Assembly (NCBI RefSeq): GCF_000761245.1
Contig: NZ_AWOR01000056.1
Span: 1 to 61,744, forward strand
Reading direction: 5' to 3'
Source: Comamonas testosteroni
Lineage (GTDB): Bacteria; Pseudomonadota; Gammaproteobacteria; Burkholderiales; Burkholderiaceae_C
Length of the DNA stretch: 61,744 nucleotides
Part shown: positions 54,323-61,744 of the stretch, in pieces
Layout of the letters: each line of letters begins with the position of its first letter
Position numbering within the stretch: position 1 is the first letter of the stretch
Program-made: the position numbers and the translations under genes
Notes under the pieces: model-generated
Seen by the model: only the letters and a program-made list of their open reading frames with translations
What the model was told of the DNA's origin: nothing
The model's database searches: none

Positions 54323-55345
54323 CTAGCCTGGGCGCTTTTCAAACGCGTATTTCTCGGTATCGACCTCGCCCTGGCCTTGCAGCGCATAGCGGTCGCCGGC
54401 AATGGCTTCGGGCTTGAAGATGTCATCGAGCTCGGCCAGCAGCTCGGCGTCTAGGTGGACGCGGCCACCGCGAATGTCTTCGTGCAGATGCTCCACGCTG
54501 GTGGTGCCGGGCAAGGCAATCACATGATCGCCCTGGTGCAGCACCCAGGCGATGGCCAGCTCGGCCAGCGTGCAGCCGGCTTTTTCCGCCACGGCCTGCA
54601 TGGGCGCCAGCAGGCGCAGATTCTGCGCATAGGCCTCGCCGGCAAAGCGCGGCATGGTGGCGCGGATATCGCCCTTGACCAGGTTGTCCACCTGCTGCAG
54701 CTTGCCGCTGAAGAAGGCGCGGCCCATGGGGCTGAAGGCCACATAGGCAATGCCCAGCTCCTTGCAGGCGGCGAGCGTACCCAGTTCTGCATTGCGCGAC
54801 CACAGCGAATATTCGCTTTGCAGCGCGGCAATCGGGTGCTCCTTGTGCGCGCGGCGCAGCGCATCGGCCCCCACTTCCGACAGGCCCAGAGCGCGAACCT
54901 TGCCCTCTTCCTTCAGGCGCGCCATCTCGCCCACCGACTCCTCGATGGGCACGCTCTTATCCCAGCGATGCAGATAGTAGAGATCGATCACATCGGTGCC
55001 CAGGCGCTTGAGACTGTCTTCGCAGTTCTGGCGCAGGGTTTTGGGACGACCGTCGATGACGCGGCGCATCACGCCGTCTTCGCCGCGCACGCCGGCCATG
55101 CCGCATTTGCTGGCCAGGGTGATGTGGTTGCGGTGCGGCTTGAGCACAGGGCCGATCAGCGATTCGCTGGCGCCAAAGCCATAGAGAGCAGCGGTGTCGA
55201 ACAGCGTCACTCCCGCATCCAGCGCCGCATGCAGCACGGCGTGCGACTGCTCGGTAGAGACGGGGTTGCCGTAGGCATGGCAGAAGTTCATGCAGCCCAG
55301 CGCGACATTGGCGACGCTGAATGGGCCGATTTTGCGGTTTTCCAT
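54323..55345 (-). CDS. Aldo/keto reductase
   Basis: A 340-residue AKR with the catalytic tetrad visible: Asp and Tyr in LFDTAALYGFGASES, Lys in ASKCGMAG and His in LYYLHRWD. The C-terminal NADPH-binding loop is seen in IALPGTTSVEHLHED. It reduces aldehydes or ketones with NADPH. Same strand as the monooxygenase operon, 275 bases after it, so it may have its own promoter. Its substrate could be a ketone of that pathway, by neighbourhood only. Confidence 0.92.
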   Translation of the reverse strand: MENRKIGPFSVANVALGCMNFCHAYGNPVSTEQSHAVLHAALDAGVTLFDTAALYGFGASESLIGPVLKPHRNHITLASKCGMAGVRGEDGVMRRVIDGRPKTLRQNCEDSLKRLGTDVIDLYYLHRWDKSVPIEESVGEMARLKEEGKVRALGLSEVGADALRRAHKEHPIAALQSEYSLWSRNAELGTLAACKELGIAYVAFSPMGRAFFSGKLQQVDNLVKGDIRATMPRFAGEAYAQNLRLLAPMQAVAEKAGCTLAELAIAWVLHQGDHVIALPGTTSVEHLHEDIRGGRVHLDAELLAELDDIFKPEAIAGDRYALQGQGEVDTEKYAFEKRPG

Positions 55346-55576
55346 TAACTTTCCTTATGCATCCAAAGGCCTTCAACCGAACCAAGCGCGGGCGCAGGCC
55401 GCTATACAAGCTGGAGCAATATTATTCCAGCAGCCGCATTCCGGTTCGTCGATGGCCGATGCCAAGCCAAAATAATGTCCGCATCAAAATCTGTGCTCGT
55501 CAGCTGCCTGCCCGCCACGGTCTCACTGCAGCACCAGGCACCAGGCGCAGGCACAGGCGCAGAGGCAGGGCCGCAC

Positions 55577-55615
55577 GCGCCATAGGTGCGCCATAGGTGC
55601 ACCATAAGTGCACCA
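55577..55615 (-). repeat. 11-bp tandem repeat, about 3.5 copies
   Basis: GCGCCATAGGT occurs twice, then GCACCATAAGT, then a partial GCACCA, starting 6 bases from the stop of the dehydrogenase gene. In the minus direction it lies just after that stop. Slippage here would change only the untranslated tail. Confidence 0.8.
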
Positions 55616-55620
55616 AAGGC

Positions 55621-56577
55621 TCAGGCTTTTGAAGTACAGCGATCGACAATGCCGGCCAGTTGCGACAACTCCGGCACCGCCAGAAAGTCCGCCGCCGCAT
55701 AGGCCGGATTCGGGTAGTCGTAATAGCCCTTGCCCGCCAGCACGCCGGTACGGCCCTTGTCCATCAACTCGGTCTTGACGTATTCGGCATTGGCCAGTTG
55801 CTGCGCATCGCCCTGCAGCCGCCCCCAGTAGGAGGACACGTCATAGCAAGTCTTCATGCCCACGATGTCCATCATTCCGAACGGCCCCATGCGGGCTCCG
55901 CGGTTGGCGATCAGGAAAGTGCGGTCCACATCTTCGGGTGTGGCGATGCCATTGGTCACCAGCGTCTGGGCTGCCTTGAGCAGTGCCGGGAACCAGGTGT
56001 TGATGACATAGCCGTTGTGCTCCACCGCGATGGGAATCGGCACCATGCCGGTCTCGATGCCGAACCGGGTGACGGTCTCCAGCGTGGCCCGGGCCGTCGC
56101 CGCGTGCGGCATGATCTCCACGACATTGGCCGACCAGATGTAGTTGGCGTAGTGCAGCGCGCAGAACTTTTCGGGCCGGCCCGTGGCAGCCGCGAAATCG
56201 CTGGGCAAAAAGGTGGATGAATTGGTGGCGACCACGGTATGGGACTGCAGCAGCGGCGCCATTTGCAGGTAGACACTGGTCTTGACATCGGGAATCTCCG
56301 GCACGGCCTCGATGACCAGATCAGCCTTGGCCACGGCCCGGGCCATGTCCGTGCCAAAGCTCAGGCGCTGGCGTGTGGCCTCGATGTCGGCCTCGCTGGC
56401 ACCGAGTTCTGCCAGATAGATGGCCGCGTACTGCGCCTGTGCGGCGCGGCAGCGCTCCAGCGCATCTTCCGAGATGTCGTAGATGGCAACAGTTTTGCCC
56501 TTGAACGCGCTGTGCCAGGCGATCTGACCGCCCAGCACGCCCGATCCGAGGACGGTCAGGTGATTCACATGGGTCAT
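55621..56577 (-). CDS. 3-hydroxyacyl-CoA dehydrogenase family protein
   Basis: A 318-residue NAD-dependent dehydrogenase with Rossmann motif VLGSGVLGGQIAWHSA (residues about 9-24), the catalytic region IEAVPEIPDVKTSVY, then TNSSTFLPSDFAA and FCALHYANYIW, where the His-Glu pair is expected, and the C-terminal helical domain VINTWFPALLKAAQTL. It oxidises 3-hydroxyacyl-CoAs or similar hydroxy acids. It starts 11 bases after the hydrolase stop, so the two are co-transcribed. Confidence 0.9.
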   Translation of the reverse strand: MTHVNHLTVLGSGVLGGQIAWHSAFKGKTVAIYDISEDALERCRAAQAQYAAIYLAELGASEADIEATRQRLSFGTDMARAVAKADLVIEAVPEIPDVKTSVYLQMAPLLQSHTVVATNSSTFLPSDFAAATGRPEKFCALHYANYIWSANVVEIMPHAATARATLETVTRFGIETGMVPIPIAVEHNGYVINTWFPALLKAAQTLVTNGIATPEDVDRTFLIANRGARMGPFGMMDIVGMKTCYDVSSYWGRLQGDAQQLANAEYVKTELMDKGRTGVLAGKGYYDYPNPAYAAADFLAVPELSQLAGIVDRCTSKA

Positions 56578-56588
56578 CGCTGGCCTCC

Positions 56589-57536
56589 TCAGTGGGTTCT
56601 TGTTTTGAGCAGCGCGGCAAAGCGCTCGATGCTGCGCGTGATGACGGCCTGCGCGCCCGGCGACCAGCGGCCCATGTCGAAGAAGCCGTGGATCATGCCC
56701 GCACCTTCAATCAGCTCGGCCTGCCCGCCCGCAGCACGCAGTGCCTCGGCATAGGCCGCGCCCTGATCACGCAGCGGATCGAACTCGGCATTCACGATCA
56801 CGGCGGGCGGCAGATTCGCCAGACTCTTGGCCTGCAGCGGTGCCAGGCGCGGGTCCAGCGCATCGGGGTAGGTGCCCGCGTAATGGTTGTAGAACCAGGC
56901 CATGGTCTCGGCTTCCAGGAAATAGCCCTTGGCGTTCTGCTCGGCGCTGGCGTACTCGGCGGCGGCGTGGTCCACCGCGGGGTAGATGAGCAATTGCGCA
57001 GCCAGGGCAATGCCCGCATCGCGCAGCTGCTGCGTCACCACGGCGCAGAAATTGCCGCCAGCGCTGTCGCCCGCCACGGCCACAGTGGCACTGCCCCCCA
57101 GCTCAGGCGCATGGGCGACCACCCATCGGGCGGCAGCCACGGCATCCTCTATGCCTGCGGGAAAAGGGTGCTCGGGGGCAAGCCGATAGTCCACCGACAC
57201 CACCACGGCCCGCGCGCCACGGCAGATCTCGCGGCACATATTGTCATGCGTGTCCAGGTTGCCGATGACATAGCCTCCGCCGTGGAAATAGGCCACGGTG
57301 GGAAAAGGCCCGGTGCCTTCGGGCCGATAGATGCGCGCGGCCACAGGGCCTGCGCCGCCAGGCACGGTGGTGTCCTGAACGCTGGCCACGGGCACGATCT
57401 GCTCCGGTGTGAGCGAGCCACGGGTCAGCGCCAGATAGCCGGCGCGGCCCTCTTCGGGCGTGCCTTCAGCGGTGGCTTTCCTGTTGGCAGCGGCCAGCTG
57501 CTGCAGGACGCCGGCCAGATGGGGATCGAGAGCCAT
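56589..57536 (-). CDS. Alpha/beta hydrolase, HSL-type esterase
   Basis: A 315-residue esterase of the hormone-sensitive-lipase family: oxyanion motif YFHGGGYVIG at about residues 80-89, nucleophile GDSAGGNF, acid in VNAEFDPLRDQG and His in GMIHGFFDM. It hydrolyses short esters or lactones. It lies directly after the Baeyer-Villiger-type monooxygenase, 53 bases apart, so it probably opens the ester or lactone that enzyme makes. Confidence 0.93.
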   Translation of the reverse strand: MALDPHLAGVLQQLAAANRKATAEGTPEEGRAGYLALTRGSLTPEQIVPVASVQDTTVPGGAGPVAARIYRPEGTGPFPTVAYFHGGGYVIGNLDTHDNMCREICRGARAVVVSVDYRLAPEHPFPAGIEDAVAAARWVVAHAPELGGSATVAVAGDSAGGNFCAVVTQQLRDAGIALAAQLLIYPAVDHAAAEYASAEQNAKGYFLEAETMAWFYNHYAGTYPDALDPRLAPLQAKSLANLPPAVIVNAEFDPLRDQGAAYAEALRAAGGQAELIEGAGMIHGFFDMGRWSPGAQAVITRSIERFAALLKTRTH

Positions 57537-57589
57537 GGTTGAAGTCTCCTGTCGTTATAAAGAATGAGGGAACGGATACGGGGGCGGAC

Positions 57590-59050
57590 CTAGCGATAGG
57601 CCAAGGCATCGTCCTGCAGCGATGCGGCGCTCAGAACCACGCGCTCTTGGGCGTACTCCAGGTCATGCCTCCAGGGCTGGCGGTCGCCCTGGCCGAACAT
57701 GGCATCTTGCGCACGCAGCACATAGCCGGCGTTGAAGTTGTCGGCCTCTATCCATGACAGGCGCTGCATGCCGGCATCGGCTGCAGCCACGGTGGGCCGC
57801 ACCTCGGCATGGCCTTGCTCGTGCATATGGGCAAGCAGGCGGCACACCCAGTCGCACACCAGGTCGCAGCGCAGCGTCCAGCTGGAGCGGAAGTAGCCCT
57901 GGGTGTAGGCCATATTGGGCATGCCCTCGATCATCACGCCCCGGTAGGAGATGCGCTCGCGAAAATCCACCGGCGCGCCATCCACGCTGAACGCAATGCC
58001 GCCAAAAAGCTTGAGATTGAAGCCCGTGGCAGTAACGATGATGTCGGCGTCCAGATGCCCGCCGCCGGTCAGCTGGATGCCGCTGGCGTCGAAGTTCTCT
58101 ATGGTGTCCGTCACCACCGAGGCCTTGCCCTCGCGCATGGCCTGGAAGAAGTCGCCGTCGGGCACCACGGCAATGCGCTGCTGCCAGGGGCGGTAGCCGG
58201 GATTGAAGTGCTTGTCGATGTCGAATCCCTCGGGCAGATGGGAACGGATCTCGCCAAGCAGGAAGGCGCGCATCGCTTCGGGGTGCTGCCTCGAGGTTTG
58301 CACGATCTCGTCGGTGCGCGCGATAAAGGCGCGGCGCATGATCTCGTGGTACCAGTCCTCGGGCAGGTTCAAAGGCTTGAGCAGCGGCACCAGCGGATGC
58401 TCGGACGCGGGCAGGAAAAAGGTGGGCGAGCGCTGCAGCATGGTCACATGGCCCGCATCCGGCGCCAGGCTGGGGATCAGCGTGGCCGCCGTGGCACCCG
58501 AGCCTATGACCACGATGCGCTTGCCTGAGTAATCCAGCTCCTGCGGCCAGTGCTGCGGGTGAATGAGCTGGCCCTTGAAGTCCTTGAGCGTCGGCCACTT
58601 CGGCGTATAGCCCTGGCCGTGGTCGTAATAGCCCGCGCAGACCCAGAGGAAACCCGTGGTGAAGGTCTGCACCTCGTCCGAGCCACTGTGGGTGACTTCC
58701 AGCGTCCAGCGCCTGTCTTCGGAGGACCAGCGGGCCGATTGCACCTTGTGGCCGTAGCGGATCAGCGGGGCCAGATCGTTCTCCTCAATGGTCTCGGCCA
58801 GGTAGTGGCGAATCTCGTCCGCCGTGGCGATGGCATTGCCCGTCCAGGGCTTGAAGCCATAGCCATAGGTGAACAGGTCGCTGTCCGAGCGCGCGCCCGG
58901 GTAGCGGTGCGTCCACCAGGTGCCGCCGAAGCCGTCCATGGCTTCGAGGATGGCGAGGCTGCGGTCCGCGAACTGCTCACGCAGATGACGGGCCGCGCCA
59001 ATGCCGGAAATACCGGCACCGATGATGAGAGAGTCGAAATGCTGTGCCAT
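57590..59050 (-). CDS. Baeyer-Villiger-type flavin monooxygenase
   Basis: A 486-residue class B flavin monooxygenase with FAD motif IIGAGISGIGAARHL (residues about 8-22), GGTWWTHRYPGARSD, the fingerprint FKGQLIHPQHWP (Phe-x-Gly-x3-His-x3-Trp-Pro) and NADPH motif VVIGSGATAATLIPSL. Baeyer-Villiger enzymes insert oxygen next to a ketone, giving esters or lactones. ATG 59050 has AGGAG upstream; the frame extends to 59164. First gene of the operon with hydrolase and dehydrogenase, divergent from the AraC regulator. Confidence 0.9.
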   Translation of the reverse strand: MAQHFDSLIIGAGISGIGAARHLREQFADRSLAILEAMDGFGGTWWTHRYPGARSDSDLFTYGYGFKPWTGNAIATADEIRHYLAETIEENDLAPLIRYGHKVQSARWSSEDRRWTLEVTHSGSDEVQTFTTGFLWVCAGYYDHGQGYTPKWPTLKDFKGQLIHPQHWPQELDYSGKRIVVIGSGATAATLIPSLAPDAGHVTMLQRSPTFFLPASEHPLVPLLKPLNLPEDWYHEIMRRAFIARTDEIVQTSRQHPEAMRAFLLGEIRSHLPEGFDIDKHFNPGYRPWQQRIAVVPDGDFFQAMREGKASVVTDTIENFDASGIQLTGGGHLDADIIVTATGFNLKLFGGIAFSVDGAPVDFRERISYRGVMIEGMPNMAYTQGYFRSSWTLRCDLVCDWVCRLLAHMHEQGHAEVRPTVAAADAGMQRLSWIEADNFNAGYVLRAQDAMFGQGDRQPWRHDLEYAQERVVLSAASLQDDALAYR

Positions 59051-59250
59051 ACCGGGTGTCTCCTGCTTGTCTGCTGGGGCGTGAGCCGACAGGAATGAGC
59101 AGGAATCGCGGCCTTGAGGAGAAGCTCCAGCCTGGGCCCGACTTGCATCAATCGTGTCTGTCACGCAGCCATGCTAGGTCTAGCCCTCTGGCAAAACTTG
59201 TGTTTGCGCGACAGGATTTTGATGTTGAACGACATGCAGTACATACCCCG

Positions 59251-60288
59251 ATGCTCACCAAGCCCGCTGATTCCACCGTCATGACCTGTGTCCGCGCCGC
59301 CTCGCTTGCGGGCTTTGAAGACCTGGTGCGCGCGCAGGGCGGCGACCCCGCCGCCATCCTGCACGCTTGCGGCCTGGTGCCGGACGATCTGGCCGACCCC
59401 GAGCGCTATCTGCCCAGCCATGCCGTGGCCCTGGTCATAGAGGAAGCCGCCTGTGTGCTGGGCGTGCACGATTTCGGGCTGCGCCTGTGCGCGCAGCAAG
59501 GTGTCGAAACCCTGGGCCTGCTGGGGCTGGTCATACAGTCCGCGCCCACCGTGCGCGAGGGCATGATGCAGGGCGGCAAGTACGTCCACTTCCACAACCC
59601 TACCCTGAGCTACAGAACCTTCATGGCGCCTGACGAGGGGCTGGAATGCGTGGAAGTGCTCTCGCGCCTGCCCTCCCACGCCCACATGCCCCAGGGCACG
59701 GAAATCTGCGTGGCCTATATGTGCCGCCTGATCCATGTGCTGTCCGAAGGCGCGCTGCGCCCTGCGGCCATCCATCTGCGCCATGCCCCCGTGGGCACCA
59801 GCGCGCAATACCGACGGCACCTGGGTCAGTTGCCGCGCTTTGGCTCCAGCTTTGACGGCATTGCCATCGACCCGCTGGCCTGGCGTCAGCCCATGCCTCG
59901 CCACAACCGGCTGCTGCAGCAGTTTGTCGAGCGTTTCTTGTTGGGAGCCGCGCCAGGCAGGGATACCAGTGTGACGGAGCAGGTGCGCAACGCGCTGGCC
60001 AATCTGGTTCGCATGGGCATGGCCGACCTGCCCTCGGCGGCACGCGCCCTGAGCCAGCACCCGCGCACCCTGCAGCGACGCCTGCAAGCGGAAGGCGCAG
60101 CCTTCGAAGAACTGCGCGATACCGCGCGCAAGACCTGGGTGGCCCAATTGCTTGCGCAGCCCGAGCTGAGTCTGGGCCATATCGCGCAACTGCTGGGTTA
60201 TTCAGACCAGGCCGTGCTCACCCGTGCCTGCCAGCGCTGGTTTGGCCAATCTCCCCGGCAACTGCGCCGTGGCCCCTGGGAGGCATAG
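59251..60288 (+). CDS. AraC-family regulator of the monooxygenase operon
   Basis: A 345-residue regulator of the ArmR/OruR type: N-terminal ligand domain (IEEAACVLGVHDFGLRLCAQ) and C-terminal helix-turn-helix pair (ARALSQHPRTLQRRLQAEGA and IAQLLGYSDQAVLTRACQRW, closing SPRQLR). ATG 59251 is chosen as the start of conserved-looking sequence; the frame is open to 59044. Divergent from the monooxygenase operon with about 200 bases between, so it probably activates that operon. Confidence 0.9.
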   Translation: MLTKPADSTVMTCVRAASLAGFEDLVRAQGGDPAAILHACGLVPDDLADPERYLPSHAVALVIEEAACVLGVHDFGLRLCAQQGVETLGLLGLVIQSAPTVREGMMQGGKYVHFHNPTLSYRTFMAPDEGLECVEVLSRLPSHAHMPQGTEICVAYMCRLIHVLSEGALRPAAIHLRHAPVGTSAQYRRHLGQLPRFGSSFDGIAIDPLAWRQPMPRHNRLLQQFVERFLLGAAPGRDTSVTEQVRNALANLVRMGMADLPSAARALSQHPRTLQRRLQAEGAAFEELRDTARKTWVAQLLAQPELSLGHIAQLLGYSDQAVLTRACQRWFGQSPRQLRRGPWEA

Positions 60289-60369
60289 TCCCGAGGGGCC
60301 TGGATCCGGCCACACAAGAATGCGACTGCGATCTCCTCGCGCAGCGACAGAGACTTTGCGCAATGAAAC

Positions 60370-60401
60370 AAGCCCCCGCAGCCACAGGCTGCGGGGGCTT
60401 T
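60370..60401. terminator. Strong bidirectional terminator
   Basis: AAGCCCCCGCAGCC and GGCTGCGGGGGCTT form a perfect 14-bp stem with a 3-base loop, with A- and T-runs outside. It lies between the convergent AraC gene and pmdC and would stop both transcripts. Confidence 0.9.
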
Positions 60402-60437
60402 CGTGCTGAGATGCGTCAGGCAATCAGTCCGCGCTGA

Positions 60438-61397
60438 TCAGTCCGCGCTCAGCTGCTGCTCCAGCTCGTGCAGGACCTTGTAGCAGTTGAAGACCTGCTG
60501 CACGCTGGAGTTGGGTTCGCGGCCTTCACGGATGGCGGCAAAGAATTCGCGGTCCTGCAGCTCGATGCCGTTCATGGAGACATCGACCTTGGAAACGTCG
60601 ATCTTTTCTTCCTTGCCATTGAACAGATCGTCGTAGCGGGCCAGGTAGGTACCGGTGTCGCCGATGTAGCGGAAGAAGGTGCCCAGAGGGCCGTCGTTGT
60701 TGAACGACAGGCTCAGTGTGCAGATCGCGCCGTTGGCGGCCTTGAGCTGGATGCTCATGTCCATGGCGATGCCCAGATCCTTGTGGATGGGGCCTTGCAC
60801 GGCGTTGGCCTTGACGATGGGGCTGCCGGCCTGGTAGGCGAACAGGTCCACGGTGTGGGCAGCATGGTGCCACAGCAGGTGGTCGGTCCAGCTGCGGGCC
60901 TGGCCCAGCGCGTTCATGTTGGTGCGGCGGAAGAAGTAGGTCTGCACATCCATCTGCTGGATGTTGAACTCGCCGGCTTCGATCTTCTTGTGCACCCACT
61001 GGTGGCTGGGGTTGAAGCGGCGGGTATGACCCACCATGGCCACCAGGCCGGTCTGCTTTTGCAGCTCGGCCACTTCCTGCGCATCCTTCAGCGCGTCGGC
61101 CAGAGGAATCTCGACCTGCACATGCTTGCCGGCCTTCATGCAGGCGATGGCCTGCTCGGCGTGCATCTGCGTGGGCGTGCACAGGATCACAGCATCGACT
61201 TCGGGCAGCGCCAGGCTTTCGGCCAGATCGGTTGCCACATGCTGGATGCCGTATTTGTCGGCCACTTCCTTGGTCTGGTCAAAGCGGCGACCGACCAGGG
61301 AGACGACTTCCACGCCGTCGATGTTCTTGATGCCGTCCAGGTGCTTGATGCCGAAGGCACCCGCGCCAGCCAGCGCTACTTTGATGGTCTTGCTCAT
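60438..61397 (-). CDS. pmdC: 4-carboxy-2-hydroxymuconate-6-semialdehyde dehydrogenase
   Basis: A 319-residue Gfo/Idh/MocA-type dehydrogenase: Rossmann motif ALAGAGAFGIKHLDGI (residues about 8-23), CTPTQMHAEQAIACMKAGKHV and the lysine region QVEIPLADALKDAQ. It matches LigC/PmdC, which oxidises the hemiacetal of the protocatechuate 4,5-cleavage product to 2-pyrone-4,6-dicarboxylate with NADP. It follows pmdB, the order known in Comamonas. CGGAGATC precedes ATG 61397. Confidence 0.93.
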   Translation of the reverse strand: MSKTIKVALAGAGAFGIKHLDGIKNIDGVEVVSLVGRRFDQTKEVADKYGIQHVATDLAESLALPEVDAVILCTPTQMHAEQAIACMKAGKHVQVEIPLADALKDAQEVAELQKQTGLVAMVGHTRRFNPSHQWVHKKIEAGEFNIQQMDVQTYFFRRTNMNALGQARSWTDHLLWHHAAHTVDLFAYQAGSPIVKANAVQGPIHKDLGIAMDMSIQLKAANGAICTLSLSFNNDGPLGTFFRYIGDTGTYLARYDDLFNGKEEKIDVSKVDVSMNGIELQDREFFAAIREGREPNSSVQQVFNCYKVLHELEQQLSAD

Positions 61398-61418
61398 GAT
61401 TGGGATCTCCGTAGAGCC

Positions 61419-61433
61419 GCCTCAAGGAGGCGA
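61419..61433. other. Small hairpin in the pmdB-pmdC gap
   Basis: CGCCTC and GAGGCG pair around a 3-base loop, 22 bases upstream of pmdC. It lacks a T-tract, so it is more likely an mRNA-processing or stability element than a terminator. Confidence 0.4.
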
Positions 61434-61486
61434 AGCCCCCCACAGGAGGGCAGTGAATACGCGAAGCAGCGAACGTGGTGAAACGT

Positions 61487-61744
61487 TCACTGATTCTCGA
61501 GGATCAGATGGCCCACCGCGGTGTTCGATGCGGGCACATGGTAGAAGCGGTGCGCCACCTTGGGCAGCGGTGCGGGGCCGTCCACATCGGACATGGCGCC
61601 GCGCGCGATCAGCCACATCACCAGCTCGATGCCTTCGGAGCCGGCTTCGCGCACATAGTCGATGTGCGGCATCTGCGCCAGACCGTGGGGGTTCTCGATC
61701 AGCAGGTCCAGGTACTGGTTGTCCCATTCCTTGTTGATCAGGCC
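61487..61744 (-). CDS. pmdB: Protocatechuate 4,5-dioxygenase beta subunit, C-terminal part
   Basis: The last 85 residues of PmdB/LigB (GLINKEWDNQYLDLLIENP..., SEGIELVMWLIARGAMSD, HRFYHVPASNTAVGHLILEN) before a stop 89 bases upstream of pmdC. The gene runs off the right edge. The beta subunit holds the iron site of this extradiol dioxygenase, which opens protocatechuate between carbons 4 and 5. Gene order with pmdC matches the Comamonas pmd operon. Confidence 0.93.
   Translation of the reverse strand, partial: GLINKEWDNQYLDLLIENPHGLAQMPHIDYVREAGSEGIELVMWLIARGAMSDVDGPAPLPKVAHRFYHVPASNTAVGHLILENQ

Noticed and set aside
54455..59098. Long plus-strand frames (54455-55348, 55660-56220, 56592-57542, 57809-58528, 58550-59098)
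   Set aside because: All are antisense to the reductase, dehydrogenase, hydrolase and monooxygenase genes, whose motifs are unambiguous.
59161..60189. 342-codon minus-strand frame opposite the AraC gene
   Set aside because: Antisense shadow; the AraC helix-turn-helix motifs on the plus strand are clear.

Overview
The window looks like the chromosome of a Comamonas testosteroni-type betaproteobacterium. The right edge carries the tail of a protocatechuate 4,5-cleavage operon (end of pmdB, then pmdC). The rest fits this group: several Bug-type (TctC) solute receptors, a Burkholderia-style porin, VanA/VanB-like Rieske oxygenase genes, an aromatic-acid:H+ symporter and ArmR/OruR-type AraC regulators.

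Layout. About 0-5.5 kb is scrambled accessory DNA: the end of an IS3-family element, an alcohol dehydrogenase fragment cut by it, a relic integron (integrase stub, core site, one cassette, attC), and an iron-uptake locus in which a deletion joins a FecI-like sigma gene to the middle of a TonB-dependent receptor. About 6.4-8 kb is a MarR/HEAT-repeat/small-protein operon. About 8.4-14 kb is a LysR-controlled catabolic cluster (porin, Bug receptor, cyclase, cupin, FAA hydrolase). About 14.9-19.2 kb is a MarR gene divergent from a reductase, Rieske oxygenase and AAHS transporter, with twin palindromic operators between them. About 20-22 kb is a dihydrolipoamide-dehydrogenase-like gene and tetR behind a tandem TetR-type operator.

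About 22-52.8 kb is a mosaic island. Defence-like genes (OLD-like ATPase/TOPRIM, HNH nuclease, PLD-like nuclease, RloC-like zinc-hook ATPase, PD-(D/E)XK nuclease, caspase-like peptidase with propeller) alternate with decayed metabolic genes, dispersed repeats, a dead IS30 element and several AT-rich genes of unknown function. A canonical LexA box lies upstream of a GFA-family gene and a frameshifted YcaQ-like DNA glycosylase gene. The island ends at about 52.8 kb, where an extradiol-dioxygenase-family gene is cut after its 61st codon.

About 52.9-61.7 kb is compact, GC-rich core DNA: a CoA-transferase, an aldo/keto reductase, and an operon of Baeyer-Villiger-type monooxygenase, alpha/beta hydrolase and 3-hydroxyacyl-CoA dehydrogenase divergent from an AraC regulator; then a strong bidirectional terminator and pmdC-pmdB. 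I saw no rRNA, tRNA or CRISPR. Function calls come from reading motifs by eye; no database search was run.
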